A DNA stretch of 64,000 nucleotides from Pycnopodia helianthoides (GCA_032158295.1 CM063246.1:14419168-14483167); one strand, 5' to 3'. Positions 1-11,311 are shown, numbered from the stretch's first letter. Notes: generated from the sequence alone by a model not told the origin. A program made the numbers and translations.

Positions 1-690
1 AATTTACATAAAAAGTAATGTTGAAGCTTTTTTTTTTGATGTAGCAAATTTACACAGTTTTGTATTTAAAAAACTATGGAAGGTGGTGGCGGCACTTAAC
101 TAAAAACTAAAACTCTGTTGACAGATAAAATGGTGGAATCTGAATTTTTTTTGAAAAACCCCAAAATATAAATAATAGTCTTAAATCTATATAACAAAAT
201 GAATACACTTTAATATATTTTATATGTGTCTTGAACGTAGCTAGGGTGTGACTTTTTTTAAAACTCCTCTCTGGGTGCATGCATCACACTCCATCGACTA
301 AAAGGATAAAACAAATCATCGGTCGGCCTCATTAATTAATATTTTTTAGGCCCTCCATGATAATTATGTGTTTTTAAGGGATTTCGAAAGCCAAAGGCCA
401 TTTTTAAGGATTGTTTAGGTTTATTAGAACATTTATATTATATTATTATAAGGAACTTGTGAGAAAAATTTATATTTCTTAAAATATAATAAATCATCAT
501 TTATGGGGTTTTCTTTTTAATAAACAATTAGGGTCCCACCGGTTTTCATATTTGTTGAAATTGTGTATTTTTAATTTTATTACTTTGTGTGTGTTTTTTA
601 TCTGCATTGTTTTTTAATTGTATTTATGTATATTTTTTTCAAGGACAAAAACTTAAGAAAAGAGTGGAAGATTCATCTTGCTCGCTTCCC
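1..690. other. AT-rich DNA without recognised features
   Basis: Highly AT-rich with oligo-T runs and short palindromes. No splice-bounded reading frame or repeat family was recognised. Confidence 0.5.
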
Positions 691-1335
691 TCGCTTTACA
701 CCAAGGCTCGTTCCAATGCCTCTCCTGTACACCCCAAAGTTCAACTCGTAACCCAAGGCTCAACCAAGTCTTTTCTCTAGTACCCAGTGGAGAATTATCT
801 TTGGGCTATTTTATGTACCAAACCATTCATTTGTTAATTTTCTTCAATCTCTCTTTATTTTTATTTTTTCTAATTTTATTTATTTATTTTTTTGTTTTTT
901 TTGGGGCGGGGTGTAAGGGGTGGGAGGCCAAAGGTTCCGAGCAGGGGTATCCCGCCACCTGCTCCCCTCCCTTATTACATCACTGCTCGTACCACCAAAA
1001 GGCTGAATACTTTACCATGAATGCTTTATATCAACCTGCACCTGGTTCACCCTGTACCCAAATGCTTATCAACCCTGGAGCCAGCCCGAGGGTCTCTCCC
1101 TGTAAAATTTGTACCCCAAGGCTCCCCCAAAAAACTACGTTTACCCAAAAGATACATCACTCTGCACCAAAAGTCTTATCCTGATCCTGTACCCCAAGCC
1201 TCACCCCGTTCCCCAAGGTTCAATACCATTTATCCCAAAAGTCAACCGGTTTGTACCCCCTAGGCTTCCTTCCCCCTATACCCAAAAGCTAATACCGTGT
1301 ACCTGATATTTCCCCTTACCCAAAGGGCTGTCCAA
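690..1335. repeat. Degenerate minisatellite, CCCAAGGCTC motif
   Basis: Loose repeats of a motif like TGTACCCCAAGGCTCAACCC recur at irregular 20-30 bp spacing, interrupted by a T-rich stretch at 840-905. The long open frames here (up to 168 codons) are low-complexity Pro/Lys/Ser strings from the repeat and are not called as genes. Confidence 0.5.
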
Positions 1336-1721
1336 GTGTTACTTTTTAGGCACAAATCTTCCCTTCAATTGATGCATATTTCCAGGCAGAGATTATTTGA
1401 TTTCATAAGTCAGTAGAAACAATCAGGCGATATTAAAGTATATCATATTAAAACAGAGAATTATAAATGAATTGATATGAAATTATTTGCCGAATGCAAG
1501 GTCTTTACCTTTTGTTATTATTGGTTTAAACTTTTAAGTGTTCCGTTTTATCGTTTGTAATTTTACTAATTAAGAAAGAAAACAGTGTCGTGGTTTCTGG
1601 TAGCCAGCCTCAGGGTGTTTGAGCATAAAACCAGGCCTTCTACTTGTTCTCATCCATACTCTCTCGCTTTGCTGAGATGTAGAACAAAGAGCCATTCCAA
1701 CAGCTTTATTCCACGTACTGT

Positions 1722-1980
1722 CTTTGCCTCGTTCATGTTTCCCTCGTTCATGTTTCCCTCATGATCCCACAACCTGAACTGTTTCAAGAGGAATATCAGT
1801 TCCCACCTTCAGCTTTTCTGAGTTATTTTCATCGTATACAAAAAATTGGAACTCTTTGCCTCGTTCATGTTTCCCTCGTTCATGTTTCCCTCATGATCCT
1901 ACAACCTGAACTGTTTCAAGAGGAATATCAGTTCCCACCTTCAGCTTTTCTGAGTTATTTTCATCGTATACAAAAAATTA
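1722..1980. repeat. 132-bp tandem duplication
   Basis: Two near-identical units start at 1722 and 1854. Each contains a short internal doublet GTTCATGTTTCCCTC and the segment CACAACCTGAACTG. Nothing coding is recognised in it. Confidence 0.8.
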
Positions 1981-2483
1981 TGTTTACTTCTTGTAGCCCC
2001 TTTATACCAAGAGTGGCTTTTAGCCTTGTGTGTGGAGAACTTGAATTAAAACAAATTAAAATCAAGACATCCATGGCTCATGTCACTCTGCTCTAATACT
2101 ATGACTCAAAAAGATGTTTGGGCAACATGAATCTCCACTAAAGGCAGGTAACATGTTCGGTGATGATCGAACAAATTTGAAACGAATATAAATATTTATC
2201 TGATTTCTTGCCCCTTTGAAACAAATTCAAAACACAACTCGGTAATGGTTTATGTGATAAAACCAAAGCGTTCATTTTTATTACTCAAATCACACATCGC
2301 TTACAAGTCTGTGCTTGAAAATACACAGCAAAGTGGTAAGCAATAAAGTCAATAATTCATTTAAAGGAAAACAGGTGCAGTGGAAAATACTTGGACGGAT
2401 GTTTATAATCAAAATCTGATCTACACCCTCAATAGATATTCTCGTTAAAAAGTTTATCATTGTTTCCATGAGTAATAATAAAC

Positions 2484-2851
2484 TTAAAGGAACATTACAG
2501 AATTGGTAAGAAAAAAACTTGTAAAATATTCCTTTTGATCACAGATTTACATAAAACTTACACGGTCTAATGATGATGATAGTAGGAAACATCCCTCGAG
2601 ATATTTCTGTCTGAAATGCCATATTTGATGAGAAATGAATAAACTAATTTTCCGATTGGAGTTTATCGCTCAGTGAGCGATTTCACGCAAATGTGTAATC
2701 GGTTTTTCACTATTTTCTCGTGACCCAGATGGCCGATCGATCTCAAACTTATACAGGTTTGTCAGTTTATGTATACGGTGGATTACATAAAGTGCTTACA
2801 CTGTCAGCAACTGTTTTGTTAGCAAAAACCAATTCTGTAATGTTCCTTTAA
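2484..2851 (-). mobile_element. TTAA MITE family A, copy 1
   Basis: Bounded by TTAA and the inverted ends AGGAACATTACAGAATTGGT / ACCAATTCTGTAATGTTCCT, 368 bp. The middle carries the TCAGTGAGCGA core. No transposase. TTAA ends suggest mobilisation by a piggyBac-type enzyme (inference). Orientation is opposite to copies 2-5. Confidence 0.85.
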
Positions 2852-3212
2852 CATGAAGTTGATGTACTTCGGAAGGATGGGAAAGGCTGTGCCCAAACAA
2901 AGCGACTCTGGCTTCAGCTGTGCCAGGTAGCAGTGACAACATTGAAGGTTCTGCGATCTTGACAAAGCCACAGCCAAAGTCGTTGATTGGGACGTAGCCT
3001 AAGGCTCTTTATTTTATACTTTACTTTAATATATAAACAGAATCGAGGTGGCCAATTTCATTCCATGTAGGGTCACACTAATTAGTAATGAACCCGAAAA
3101 GAAATTGTATGATTTGTATCCAAAAGTCTCCTTATCATAAGCTTTAGATGGTAATGGTGGTAAGCACCCTGCACAAAAATATTTCGTCTGAAGTTCCCCC
3201 ATTGATTAGAAA

Positions 3213-3337
3213 TCAATCAAAGTATGTCACCATTTGTGAATCTCCAAAGATCGCCTGCTGGTGACTTATAAAGATTTGCATGGTGTCCGTTTGAATGCTG
3301 GCCTCAATACGATCAAAGATGCGGTTGGTACGTCCTG
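3213..3337 (-). CDS. Candidate terminal exon (RTNRIFDRIEASIQTD...)
   Basis: After a CATTTTAG acceptor the minus strand reads GRTNRIFDRIEASIQTDTMQ, IFISHQQAIFGDSQM and VTYFD, then stops (TGA at 3213-3215). That is about 40 codons with a natural-looking amphipathic helix. The family is not recognised, and 40 open codons alone could arise by chance. It would belong to a minus-strand gene separate from, and left of, the LRRCC1-like locus, or be a fossil exon. Confidence 0.33.
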
Positions 3338-3681
3338 CTAAAATGACAGGTTTTTTGTTGTTTTTTCAAAAAGTTTACACTCTTTTTCAACTGAAAATCT
3401 AAATATGATTTTTACTGTATCTTTCTTGATATGCGTTACGATGACAAAAAACAAATGATGACTCTATACTTATAGTAGGAAAGAAGTATAGTTTTACCAC
3501 AGGAAGTCAGTAGTAACCAACTGGCAAGGAACACAACAATAAATTACATGATCGTGAAACTTCCAGATATAGTTGAAACTGTGATTTATTCTTACATACT
3601 GGAAAACTCTTTCAAAACTATCAAAACTATTTAATTGTACGGGCAAGCCAGTAAGGTAAGTAGCAAGCAAAAGTACAAGGC

Positions 3682-4075
3682 TTAAAGGAACATTACAGAA
3701 TTGGTTTTTGCTAACAAAACACGTGCTGGCAGTGTAAGCACTTTATGTAATCCACCATATACATCAACTGACAAACCTGTAGAAGTTTGAGATCGATCGG
3801 CCATCTGGGTCACGAGAAAATAGTGAAAAACCGATTACACATTTGCATGAAATCATATAGATTCCACAAATGAATAAAACGCTCACTGAGAGATAAACTC
3901 CAATCGGAAAAATTAGGTTATTCATTTCTCATCAAATATGGCATTTCAGACAAAATATTTCAAGGGATGTTTTCTACAAACATCATCATTAGACCGTGTA
4001 AGTTTTTTTCTAAATCTGTGATCAAAAGTATATTTTACAAGTTTTTTCTTACCAATTTCTGTAACGTTCCTTTAA
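3682..4075 (+). mobile_element. TTAA MITE family A, copy 2
   Basis: 394 bp, TTAA at both ends, same inverted termini as copy 1. Contains GAGATCGATCGGCCATCTGG and a central CGCTCACTGAG. Confidence 0.87.
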
Positions 4076-4777
4076 AAGTGTTTTACAGAAAAAGTAATGA
4101 ATATTACTCGTACCTTAAGAAGTTATGGTAAAGCCAGAGGGTTAGACTTCGGACATCGAATCAATGGGTATGCCAGCTGAAAATTAATTACGTTTATACC
4201 ATTAATAAATAATACTGAACGTCCGCACTCACAACAAGTTTTACAAGTATCAAATAACAAGCAATGCCCATATTTAAATAATAAACTACAACTTACTGCG
4301 ACTTGGAATGATGCTGGTGCTAAACAAAATAACGGAAAGAACGAAGGACTCAAAACTGTCTTGCCGCTGTTGCTTCTTGTGCAGCATTGATTGCCAATGC
4401 ATGATAGCTCCGCGCCACGCCCTTTACGCCTCAGCGAACTGCAAGTATTGCTTTTTAAATTGAAGTTACTGTGCGAACTGGGGCACGTATAAAGAAAGGA
4501 ATGCATTACACGAATTAAAATAACTACGTAATCAATTGACTGGGTACTTCCAAGTCAGTTGGTTACATTAGGTTACATTTATCATAAAGTTCCAACTGTT
4601 CAAATATGGAAATAGATTATTCATTTGTTTATGAAATCATATAATTGTATTCCAATTGTATTCCAAATTTAGTTTTACCACCGGAAGTTAGGTAACATTT
4701 ATCACAAAGTTCCAACTATTAAAATATAGAAATAAATTATTCAATTGTTTATAAAACAAGGAGGGTTGTGGTAGCAC

Positions 4778-5119
4778 TTAAAGGTATTGTACACTTTTGG
4801 TAACAGCTCAAAATCAGTGTCCACATTTTGTGTGATTAAACATATGCATGAACAAACAAACCTGTGAAAGTTTGAGCTCAATTGGCCATCGAGGTCACAA
4901 GAAAATAGTGAAAAAAGATCTTATGTGTTTTCTGTTTTTTAAAATTATCGCGCGCGATAATTACTATTGTTTTACTCGTTTCTCAGCAACGATAGCATTT
5001 AAAGCAGAAATATTTTAAGGAACCCTTTCTACCATGACTTACTTTAAATCGTGTAAGTTATGTGTGAATCTGTGAACATTGTGTTTTTCGATCTTACCAA
5101 TAGTGTACAGGGCCTTTAA
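4778..5119 (-). mobile_element. TTAA MITE family C, copy 1
   Basis: 342 bp, TTAA-bounded, termini AGGTATTGTACACTTTTGGT / ACCAATAGTGTACAGGGCCT, central palindrome TTATCGCGCGCGATAA. It ends 33 bp before the acceptor of the exon at 5153. Confidence 0.87.
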
Positions 5120-5152
5120 AGACTAACTAATTACATTAACAAACCATTTTAG

Positions 5153-5383
5153 TATCGGATGTCACAACTGGACAATGATTTTTCTTCTCTTATGGTCAGT
5201 TCTTACGTCATCAGTGGACCAAGGTTTGACCACAGCCATTTATTTGGTGATTTTGGTCGAGCCCCATTTCTCCACAAGGAAGCCCAGCTTGATTTCAAGT
5301 TAGACGGCAAACCAAGAACTGACCATTTTGAAGAAGACAAAATCTGGTTATCTAGCTCTGACCTCAGCAGCCGTGCTCTGTAG
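5153..5383 (+). CDS. Terminal exon of an unidentified plus-strand gene
   Basis: The reading frame is open from just after a CCATTTTAG acceptor, whose TAG is itself in frame, to a TAG stop at 5383. It gives about 76 residues: YRMSQLDNDFSSLMVSSYVI, then FDHSHLFGDFGRAPFLHKEA, LDFKLDGKPRTDHFEEDKI and an SSSDLSSRAL end. It is polar with mixed acidic and aromatic residues and has no obvious membrane segment. An AATAAA at 5687 could be its poly(A) signal. I do not recognise the family. A TTAA family C element sits directly upstream in the presumed intron (4778-5119), and no earlier exon was convincingly found. Confidence 0.5.
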   Translation, partial: YRMSQLDNDFSSLMVSSYVISGPRFDHSHLFGDFGRAPFLHKEAQLDFKLDGKPRTDHFEEDKIWLSSSDLSSRAL

Positions 5384-5808
5384 CAAGCCTCGACGATGTG
5401 ACCACCGAACAGCCGTCGAACATGCTTCAGAGCATCTTTATTTTAACATCTAAAGTGTAGAGGTTTTCAGAACTGGACCTGTCTTTTAAAATTGTTTAAA
5501 AATATGAGTTGAAATCATTTTTCCTTCTCCGAACAAGCGTGAGTATTTTGTAGAGAGGTTGTTTCTTTTCTTCAAGCGCCTCGGAATATGTTTACATAGA
5601 TAGATGGCGCTTTACAAATGCTTGTATTATTATTATTATTATTCGAACGTTCCCACCTCTTCTTCCAGTGCTCATTGCCACTTTGTAATAAATTATTTTT
5701 GCATTGAACGTCTTGCATTTCATAATGAAGGAGACCGGATTTCTTTTCAAAACCTCCCTGTTTCTGTTGCTAAAGAATGGATCAATAAATAAATATTAAC
5801 AGTGATGT

Positions 5809-6287
5809 TTAAAGGAACATTACAGAATTGGTTTTTGCTATTAACAAAACAGTTGCTGGCAGTGTATAAGCACTTTATGTAATCCACCATATACATAAAC
5901 TGACATTAACAGTGATGTTTAAAGGAACATTACAGAATTGGTTTTTGCTATTAACAAAACAGTTGCTGGCAGTGTATAAGCACTTTATGTAATCCACCAT
6001 ATACATAAACTGACAAACCTGTAGAAGTTTGAGATCGATCGGCCATCTGGGTCACGAGAAAATAGTGAAGATCGATTACACATTTGCATGAAATCATATA
6101 GATTCAACAAATGAATAAAACGCTCATGAATAATTTCTCATCAAATATGGCATTTCAGACAGAAATATTTAAAGGGATGTTTTTTCTACTATCATCATCA
6201 TTAAACCGTGTAAGTTTTATGTAAATCTGTGATCAAAAAGTATATTTTACAAGTTTTTTTCTCACCAATTCTGTAATGTTCCTTTAA
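5809..6287 (+). mobile_element. TTAA MITE family A, copy 3, with duplicated head
   Basis: TTAA-bounded family A element. A 110-bp unit (5795-5904, repeated 5905-6014) duplicates 14 bp of left flank, the TTAA and the first 96 bp of the element. The central hairpin is partly deleted. An internal second TTAA lies at 5919. Confidence 0.85.
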
Positions 6288-6489
6288 ACCCTTCTCTCGT
6301 TGCGTGAGTTTCTTCAGTAAACAGTTTTTAGTGATACTTTTTTTGCACAACTTTTGTTCACAAAGTCCCCCGTGCATATTAAGCGGTATCCAAATGGATG
6401 GCTCAGCAGTGGCTAAGGCAGGATTGCTTAAAACCCTGCGAGCCGAGGCTCATAACTAATATCTAGCTGACAACTAATGCCTTATTGGA

Positions 6490-6824
6490 AGGCACTTTTA
6501 ATTATAGGGCAATTAAGTCTGTTTGGGGTGTGTAGGGGTTGGGGGGTAGAGGTGGGGAAGGGGAATGGTTGTTGGAGTGGGCAGAGAGTGGTGCTGGGCA
6601 GGGAGTGGGGGCGAGGGAGGCAGGGGGAGCGTGTGTGTGGGGGGTGTGTAGGGGTTGGGGGGTAGAGGTGGGGAAGGGGAATGGTTGTTGGAGTGGGCAG
6701 AGAGTGGTGCTGGGCATGGGAGTGGGGGCGAGGGAGGCAGGGGGAGCGTGTGTGTGGGGGTGTGTAGAGCAGTGCACCATGTGGCTCTTTAAGGCACTTT
6801 TAATTATAGGGCAATTAAGTCTGT
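6490..6824. repeat. G-rich cassette between direct repeats
   Basis: A 33-bp direct repeat (GGCACTTTTAATTATAGGGC and its AATTAAGTCTGT continuation) occurs at 6491-6522 and 6792-6824. Between are two near-identical units of about 117-124 bp, made of G runs such as GGGGTTGGGGGGTAGAGG and TGGGGAAGGGG, which are potential G-quadruplex formers. Open frames here are Gly/Arg or Pro/His low complexity and are rejected. Confidence 0.8.
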
Positions 6825-7149
6825 CATGGTGACCTGTTAATGAACTCAACGCAATGGATCACTGCACTCAAAGGGGGTGTTCTAATAGAGGATTTTATGG
6901 AGTTTGACTGGATTTAACCAAAAGGACCTTATGTTATTGATAGAAACACAAAAATGTGCCTTCCGCTACTGCTCCCTTGCTTGACTCGGGGTTTTAAGTA
7001 ACATATTCTTAAATGCTGTTGCTGAAACCAATTGCCAAAGCCGAAGTGGCTTGATTCAGACACGGCCGGTGTGGAAGGAGTTTCTGTGGTAGCCCCCCTC
7101 CCCCCTCTCCATACAGCGAACATGTACTTATTTCTTCTGATAGCGCCCT

Positions 7150-7670
7150 TTTGACTCAGTATGTTTTGGGCAAATAGACTGGGTCAAGCTTTATAAAGAG
7201 TCATCAGTAGTGCCTACTACATCAGTTTAGAGCATAAAACTGCATCTGAAATTTTTTGTCAAAATTTGATAAAAATGCTGGACTTGCCCCCTTGTGATTT
7301 TCCCCCATACTTCAACAAAGAAAACACTCGACAGTTGTGTATGTACACATATTGTATTATTATGTGCTTTATCGTTTCTACACGTACATCTTCTAAAAAA
7401 TACGGTGTCCAGAATTCTCGTTTATATAATAAATAATATTTACAACAACATATCTATACTCAAATCTGTACTTTTATTTTACTAACTGGAAGATTTCATG
7501 CATTGTAATATGTGGGTAAATCCCCAAACTATAACAACTATACTGAATCAAGCTTTATGAAAAGTCATCAGTATCTGTGCCTAGTTCATAGTGTCAAGGG
7601 CAAATCCAGCATTTTTGTTAAATGTTGGTCAACATTTGATAAAAATGCTGGATTTGCCCCTTGAGATTTT
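7150..7670. repeat. Dispersed repeat pair with hairpin
   Basis: Two related segments (7176-7290 and 7544-7668) share AAGCTTTATRAARAGTCATCAG, AAAATGCTGGAYTTGCCCC and GAGCATAAAA-type motifs. The second holds a near-perfect hairpin with arms 7595-7627 and 7630-7665. A relative occurs at 39.09-39.26 kb. Confidence 0.6.
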
Positions 7671-7837
7671 TCAATTTAAGGGCAAAGATTTCAGATTTTA
7701 TTTTATGCTATAAAACGAAGCAGCAACCTTTACTGATGGCATTTCTTTTTTGACATTTTGGAATCTCTCATAATTTTCGCAAAATTTACAACAGTTGTCC
7801 CATTTTATCAAAAATTGTCAAATGAATATGGGGGCAT

Positions 7838-8776
7838 TGAGTACTAGGGTGTTTGAGACTAGGGTGTTGAGACTGGGGCGTTGAAGACTAGGCCATTGAG
7901 ACTAGGGCATTGAGAGACTAGGGCATTGAAGACTAGGCATTGAGACTAGGCATTGAGACTAGGGCATTGAGAACATAGGCATTGAAGACTAGGCATTAGA
8001 CTAGGCATTGAAGCTAGGCATTGAAGACTAGGGCATTGAAGACCAGGGCATTAAAGACTAGGGCATTGAAGACCATGGCATTGAAGACTAGGCATTGAGA
8101 CTAGGGATTGAAGACTAGGGCATTGAAGACCAGGGCATTGAAGACTAGGGCATTGAAGACTAGGGCATTGAAGACTAGGGCATTGAGACCAGGGCATAAA
8201 GACTAGGGCATTGAAGACTATGGCATTGAGACTAGGCATTGAAGACTAGGGCATTGAAGACCAGGGCATCAAAGACCAGGGCATTGAGACTAGGCTTGAA
8301 GACTAGGGCATTGAAGACTAGGGCTTGAGACTAGGGCATTGAGACTAGGGCATTGAAGACTAGGGCATGAAGACTAGGGCATTGAAGACTAGGGCATTGA
8401 GATAGGCATTGGGAAACTAGGGCATTGAAGACAGGGCATTGAGACTAGGGCATTGAAGACTAGGCATTGGACTAGGGCTTGAAGACTAGCTTGAGACTAG
8501 GGCATTGAAGACTAGGGCATTGAAGATAGGGCATTGAAGACAATTGAAGGCATTGGGACTAGGGCATTGAGACTATGGCGTTGAAGACTAGGGCATTGAA
8601 GACTGAGGGCATTGAGACTAGGGCATTGAAGACTAGGGCATTGAGACTAGGGCATTGAAGACCAGGGCATTGGAGACTAGGGCATTGAAGACAGGGCATT
8701 GAGATAGGGCATTGAGACTAGGGCATTGAAGACCAGGGCATTGGAGACTAGGGCATAGAGACTAGGGTATTGAAAA
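7838..8776. repeat. 15-bp satellite array (GACTAGGGCATTGAA)
   Basis: About 60 degenerate copies of a 15-bp unit, with many one- to three-base gaps and GACCAGGGCATT variants. The 62-codon minus-strand frame here is array-derived and not a gene. Confidence 0.92.
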
Positions 8777-9114
8777 TAGTACCTTGCAATTGACGTCATC
8801 ACCTATGGCTTCATAATTCAACGCCATTCCACACATTCCACACATTGCATAAAGTATTATGGATGCTTCACACGTTGACGCCTCAAACATTTCAATAGTC
8901 AAACTCTGACTGGCTGAACATTTACTATTTTGTTTAAAGGCACTTGATCTTGGGTCTCGTTCAACTCTAGAAAATGAAAATCTTGAACTTTGTGAGGACA
9001 CACAATCACTGCATAATAATATACACAGTTCATATACACAGTTCATGCAAAGTGTAAAACAAGTCACAGGAAAACCATTGATTCATAGCCTCAGATTTTT
9101 CCCCTTGCAATAAG

Positions 9115-9252
9115 ATGGAAGACCCCCTTGTCAAACAGTTTTCCTACCACATCAGCAAGATCTACCGCAATGAATCAACAATTTTGAAATTCATGTCAGT
9201 GACATTAGAAAACACTCCATTCAAAGAAATAAATCTTCCTGGAGGGAACTAA
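9115..9252 (+). CDS. Small plus-strand exon-like ORF (MEDPLVKQFSYHISK...)
   Basis: A 45-codon reading frame starts at ATG 9115 after a CCCCTTGCAATAAG stretch that could be an acceptor. It reads MEDPLVKQFSYHISKIYRNE, STILKFMSVTLENTPF, KEINLPGGN, then TAA. The composition looks protein-like. No relative is recognised, and a dispersed repeat follows at 9.32 kb, so it may be repeat-derived. Confidence 0.33.
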   Translation: MEDPLVKQFSYHISKIYRNESTILKFMSVTLENTPFKEINLPGGN

Positions 9253-9319
9253 GTTGACAGAGTGAGTTCCTTGTTCCATTCGTCTAGATCAGATAGTATT
9301 ATCGGACTCATAACACCTT

Positions 9320-9497
9320 GTGCATTGACAGGAGAGACCCCTTGCAATGACCGCCATCTTGGATGTCAAACAATGGAAACGTGCACACATGTACGCGCTG
9401 CGCACAACTCTCAGCCAATGATAGCTCTTAATTGACCTCAGTGAGGGGAACACTTTGGGCTTGTGACGTCATATGTTGGGGGTCTATTGGTAATTAC
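9320..9497. repeat. Dispersed repeat with CRE, CCAAT and CCGCCATCTTGG motifs
   Basis: Contains ACCGCCATCTTGGATGTC, ACGCGCTGCGCACAA, CAGCCAATGATAG and TGTGACGTCATATG. A diverged relative lies at 44.07-44.23 kb and a shorter match at 63.85-63.95 kb. Confidence 0.5.
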
Positions 9498-9514
9498 CAA
9501 AGATATCTGCAAAG

Positions 9515-9904
9515 GTGTTATACAGGATCGGTAAGGATACCAAGCATCATTGTTTCATTTTAGTCTGGAATCTTACTGGTTATGAAGTTCTACCTAGCAC
9601 AATTTTTGTTCTGCTGCGTGAATATTTCCCTCTGAAATGAAGTCATAGTCAAGAAAACTGTATCAGGAAACCCCCCCCCCCCCCCACAAAAAAAACCGGC
9701 TGATTTGGGTTGTTACAACCAAAATTAAGGACACTGTATTTACACACTGAAAATTGTGCATGGTTTTTTCACTATTTTCTCCTGGCTTAAACCAAAATTA
9801 TTTTTCCAAGTTTGTTATTTCATGTATGATTTGATCACTTAAAACATGAACAGAATCTCCGACTGTTTTGCCAGTTCTACCAATCCTGTATAGTAGCTTT
9901 AAAG
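9515..9904. mobile_element. Degenerate MITE related to families A-C
   Basis: Inverted ends TATACAGGATCGGTA / TACCAATCCTGTATAG lie about 385 bp apart, with an internal TTTTTTCACTATTTTCTC block like the other families. Interrupted by a 17-bp C run at 9670. Confidence 0.5.
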
Positions 9905-10148
9905 GTTTAGTTATGTATGACAATGTCTCATTTGGATGGAATATATGGATAGTACCAACATTTCAATCTTCCTTGAATCAGTGTGTTATGAGAGTGGCCA
10001 GGTTGCAGTGTTATGCTGTAGACAAAGCAACAACTTGTACACAAAAATCTGACTGCTCAAGTGGTCCAGTAAAGCAATCCACCCAAGATAATCCCTGATG
10101 CAAACAAAATGGAACACTCCAGGAATAACCAAGGAAGACTGTTGACCT

Positions 10149-10342
10149 GGGCACAATTTTCATAGAGCTACTTCAGCAGAAAATAGTGCTTAACAAGTGT
10201 CTGCTAAGCAGAAATGAGCAGGATACCAGTCACAAATTGTACACGTGACGTGGTAGTTTGTCTGGTAACCTTACTCTGGTAAGCATAATTTTGTTGTGCT
10301 TAGCTACTTTTTGTGCTGAAGCAGCTTTATGAAGTTGGGACC
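10149..10342. mobile_element. Foldback element, copy 1
   Basis: About 194 bp bounded by GGGCACAATTTTCATAGAGCT and its approximate reverse complement AGCTTTATGAAGTTGGGACC, with internal TGCTAAGCAGAAA / TTGTGCTTAGCTA arms. Confidence 0.7.
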
Positions 10343-10449
10343 GGGTGAGACTGTAGTGAATTCTTCCCTTTTCTTTTGATGAATAGCCCAAAGACGCGGC
10401 CAGGTGTACATCAGCAAATATCCTTATTAGCATTTAGAATACTCCCCTA

Positions 10450-11005
10450 TTCATCCCAACCCTTGATGCAGAACGCGATAGTAAAAAGCTACTGAGCGGG
10501 CTCCATCGGCCCACTCTACGTCTTACCTTCGACAAGCGAGGCTCACCGTCTGCAGAACTTAATATTGTTTAACTAGTCCTCCAAATTAGTATCGTGTACG
10601 CCAAGGCTACGTGGACTCTGAAACTGGCTCGGTGGTGTTTGCCCCTCACAGCAGAGGGGTCCAAGTAACCAAGGCTTACGTTAGTTTATTTAAATAAATG
10701 CCCAGAAGTCTACGGGCATTTCTTGTATATAAATATAACCATTTCATTTAAGCCTCAGAAATTATAGGCGAACTTATTATTTACTGTTCGGCAGATGCGA
10801 ACATTCCTTCTTTGCGATAAGCATCATTACATAAATAAATACAGCTTATCCACTAAAAGACCAGTTAAGATTTGCTTTACAACATCGCATACATAGGCCG
10901 TTTGGCTCCGTCAGCTATTTTGAAAATGTCCACTTTTGTTACAGGGCTTCAATCAGGTTAGCCAGTGCCCAAGCCAGACCCCAAGCTTAATCCGTTAGCT
11001 TCATA
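10450..11005. other. Presumed LRRCC1 3' UTR and downstream region
   Basis: No exon seen. AATAAA-type signals for the minus strand occur near 10687 and between 10820 and 10850. The 3' end was not determined. Confidence 0.3.
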
Positions 11006-11020
11006 AACAAAACCCAATTT

Positions 11021-11200
11021 CATAAAGCTGCTTAAGCAGAACCTTTTGCTTCACATCTTTCTGCTAGGCAAAAAAGAGCAGGAAACCAGTCACAGATGGT
11101 ACATATGACATGGTGTTTTGATTAGAAACCTTATTCTAGTGAGCATAACTTTGTTGGCTTAGTTATTTGTTGTGCTGAAGCAGCTCTATAAAAATGGGCC
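11021..11200. mobile_element. Foldback element, copy 2
   Basis: Same family as 10149-10342: ACCCAATTTCATAAAGCTGC at one end, GAAGCAGCTCTATAAAAATG at the other. It lies about 110 bp past the LRRCC1 stop codon, so it may be in the 3' UTR. Confidence 0.7.
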
Positions 11201-11311
11201 TAGAAAAGTAGAAAATGTACCAGACTATCCGAATACCACCAGGTGCCAATTCATCAGGTAAACTGTAACGTGTGATCTCATCACGCTGGGATCCAGACTT
11301 CGCCCCCAGCA

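Noticed and set aside
6477..6849. Gly/Arg and Pro/His-rich frames on both strands
   Set aside because: They come from the duplicated G-rich cassette and have no non-repetitive content.
7838..8776. Possible CRISPR-like array of regular short repeats
   Set aside because: The 15-bp units are contiguous with no unique spacers, in a eukaryotic context; an ordinary satellite. The same holds for the 20-, 29-, 30- and 42-bp arrays.
9670..9686. Long C runs here and at 46371, 51180, 58839, 61818 and 61989
   Set aside because: Simple homopolymer tracts; their exact lengths are unreliable and they show no consistent context.
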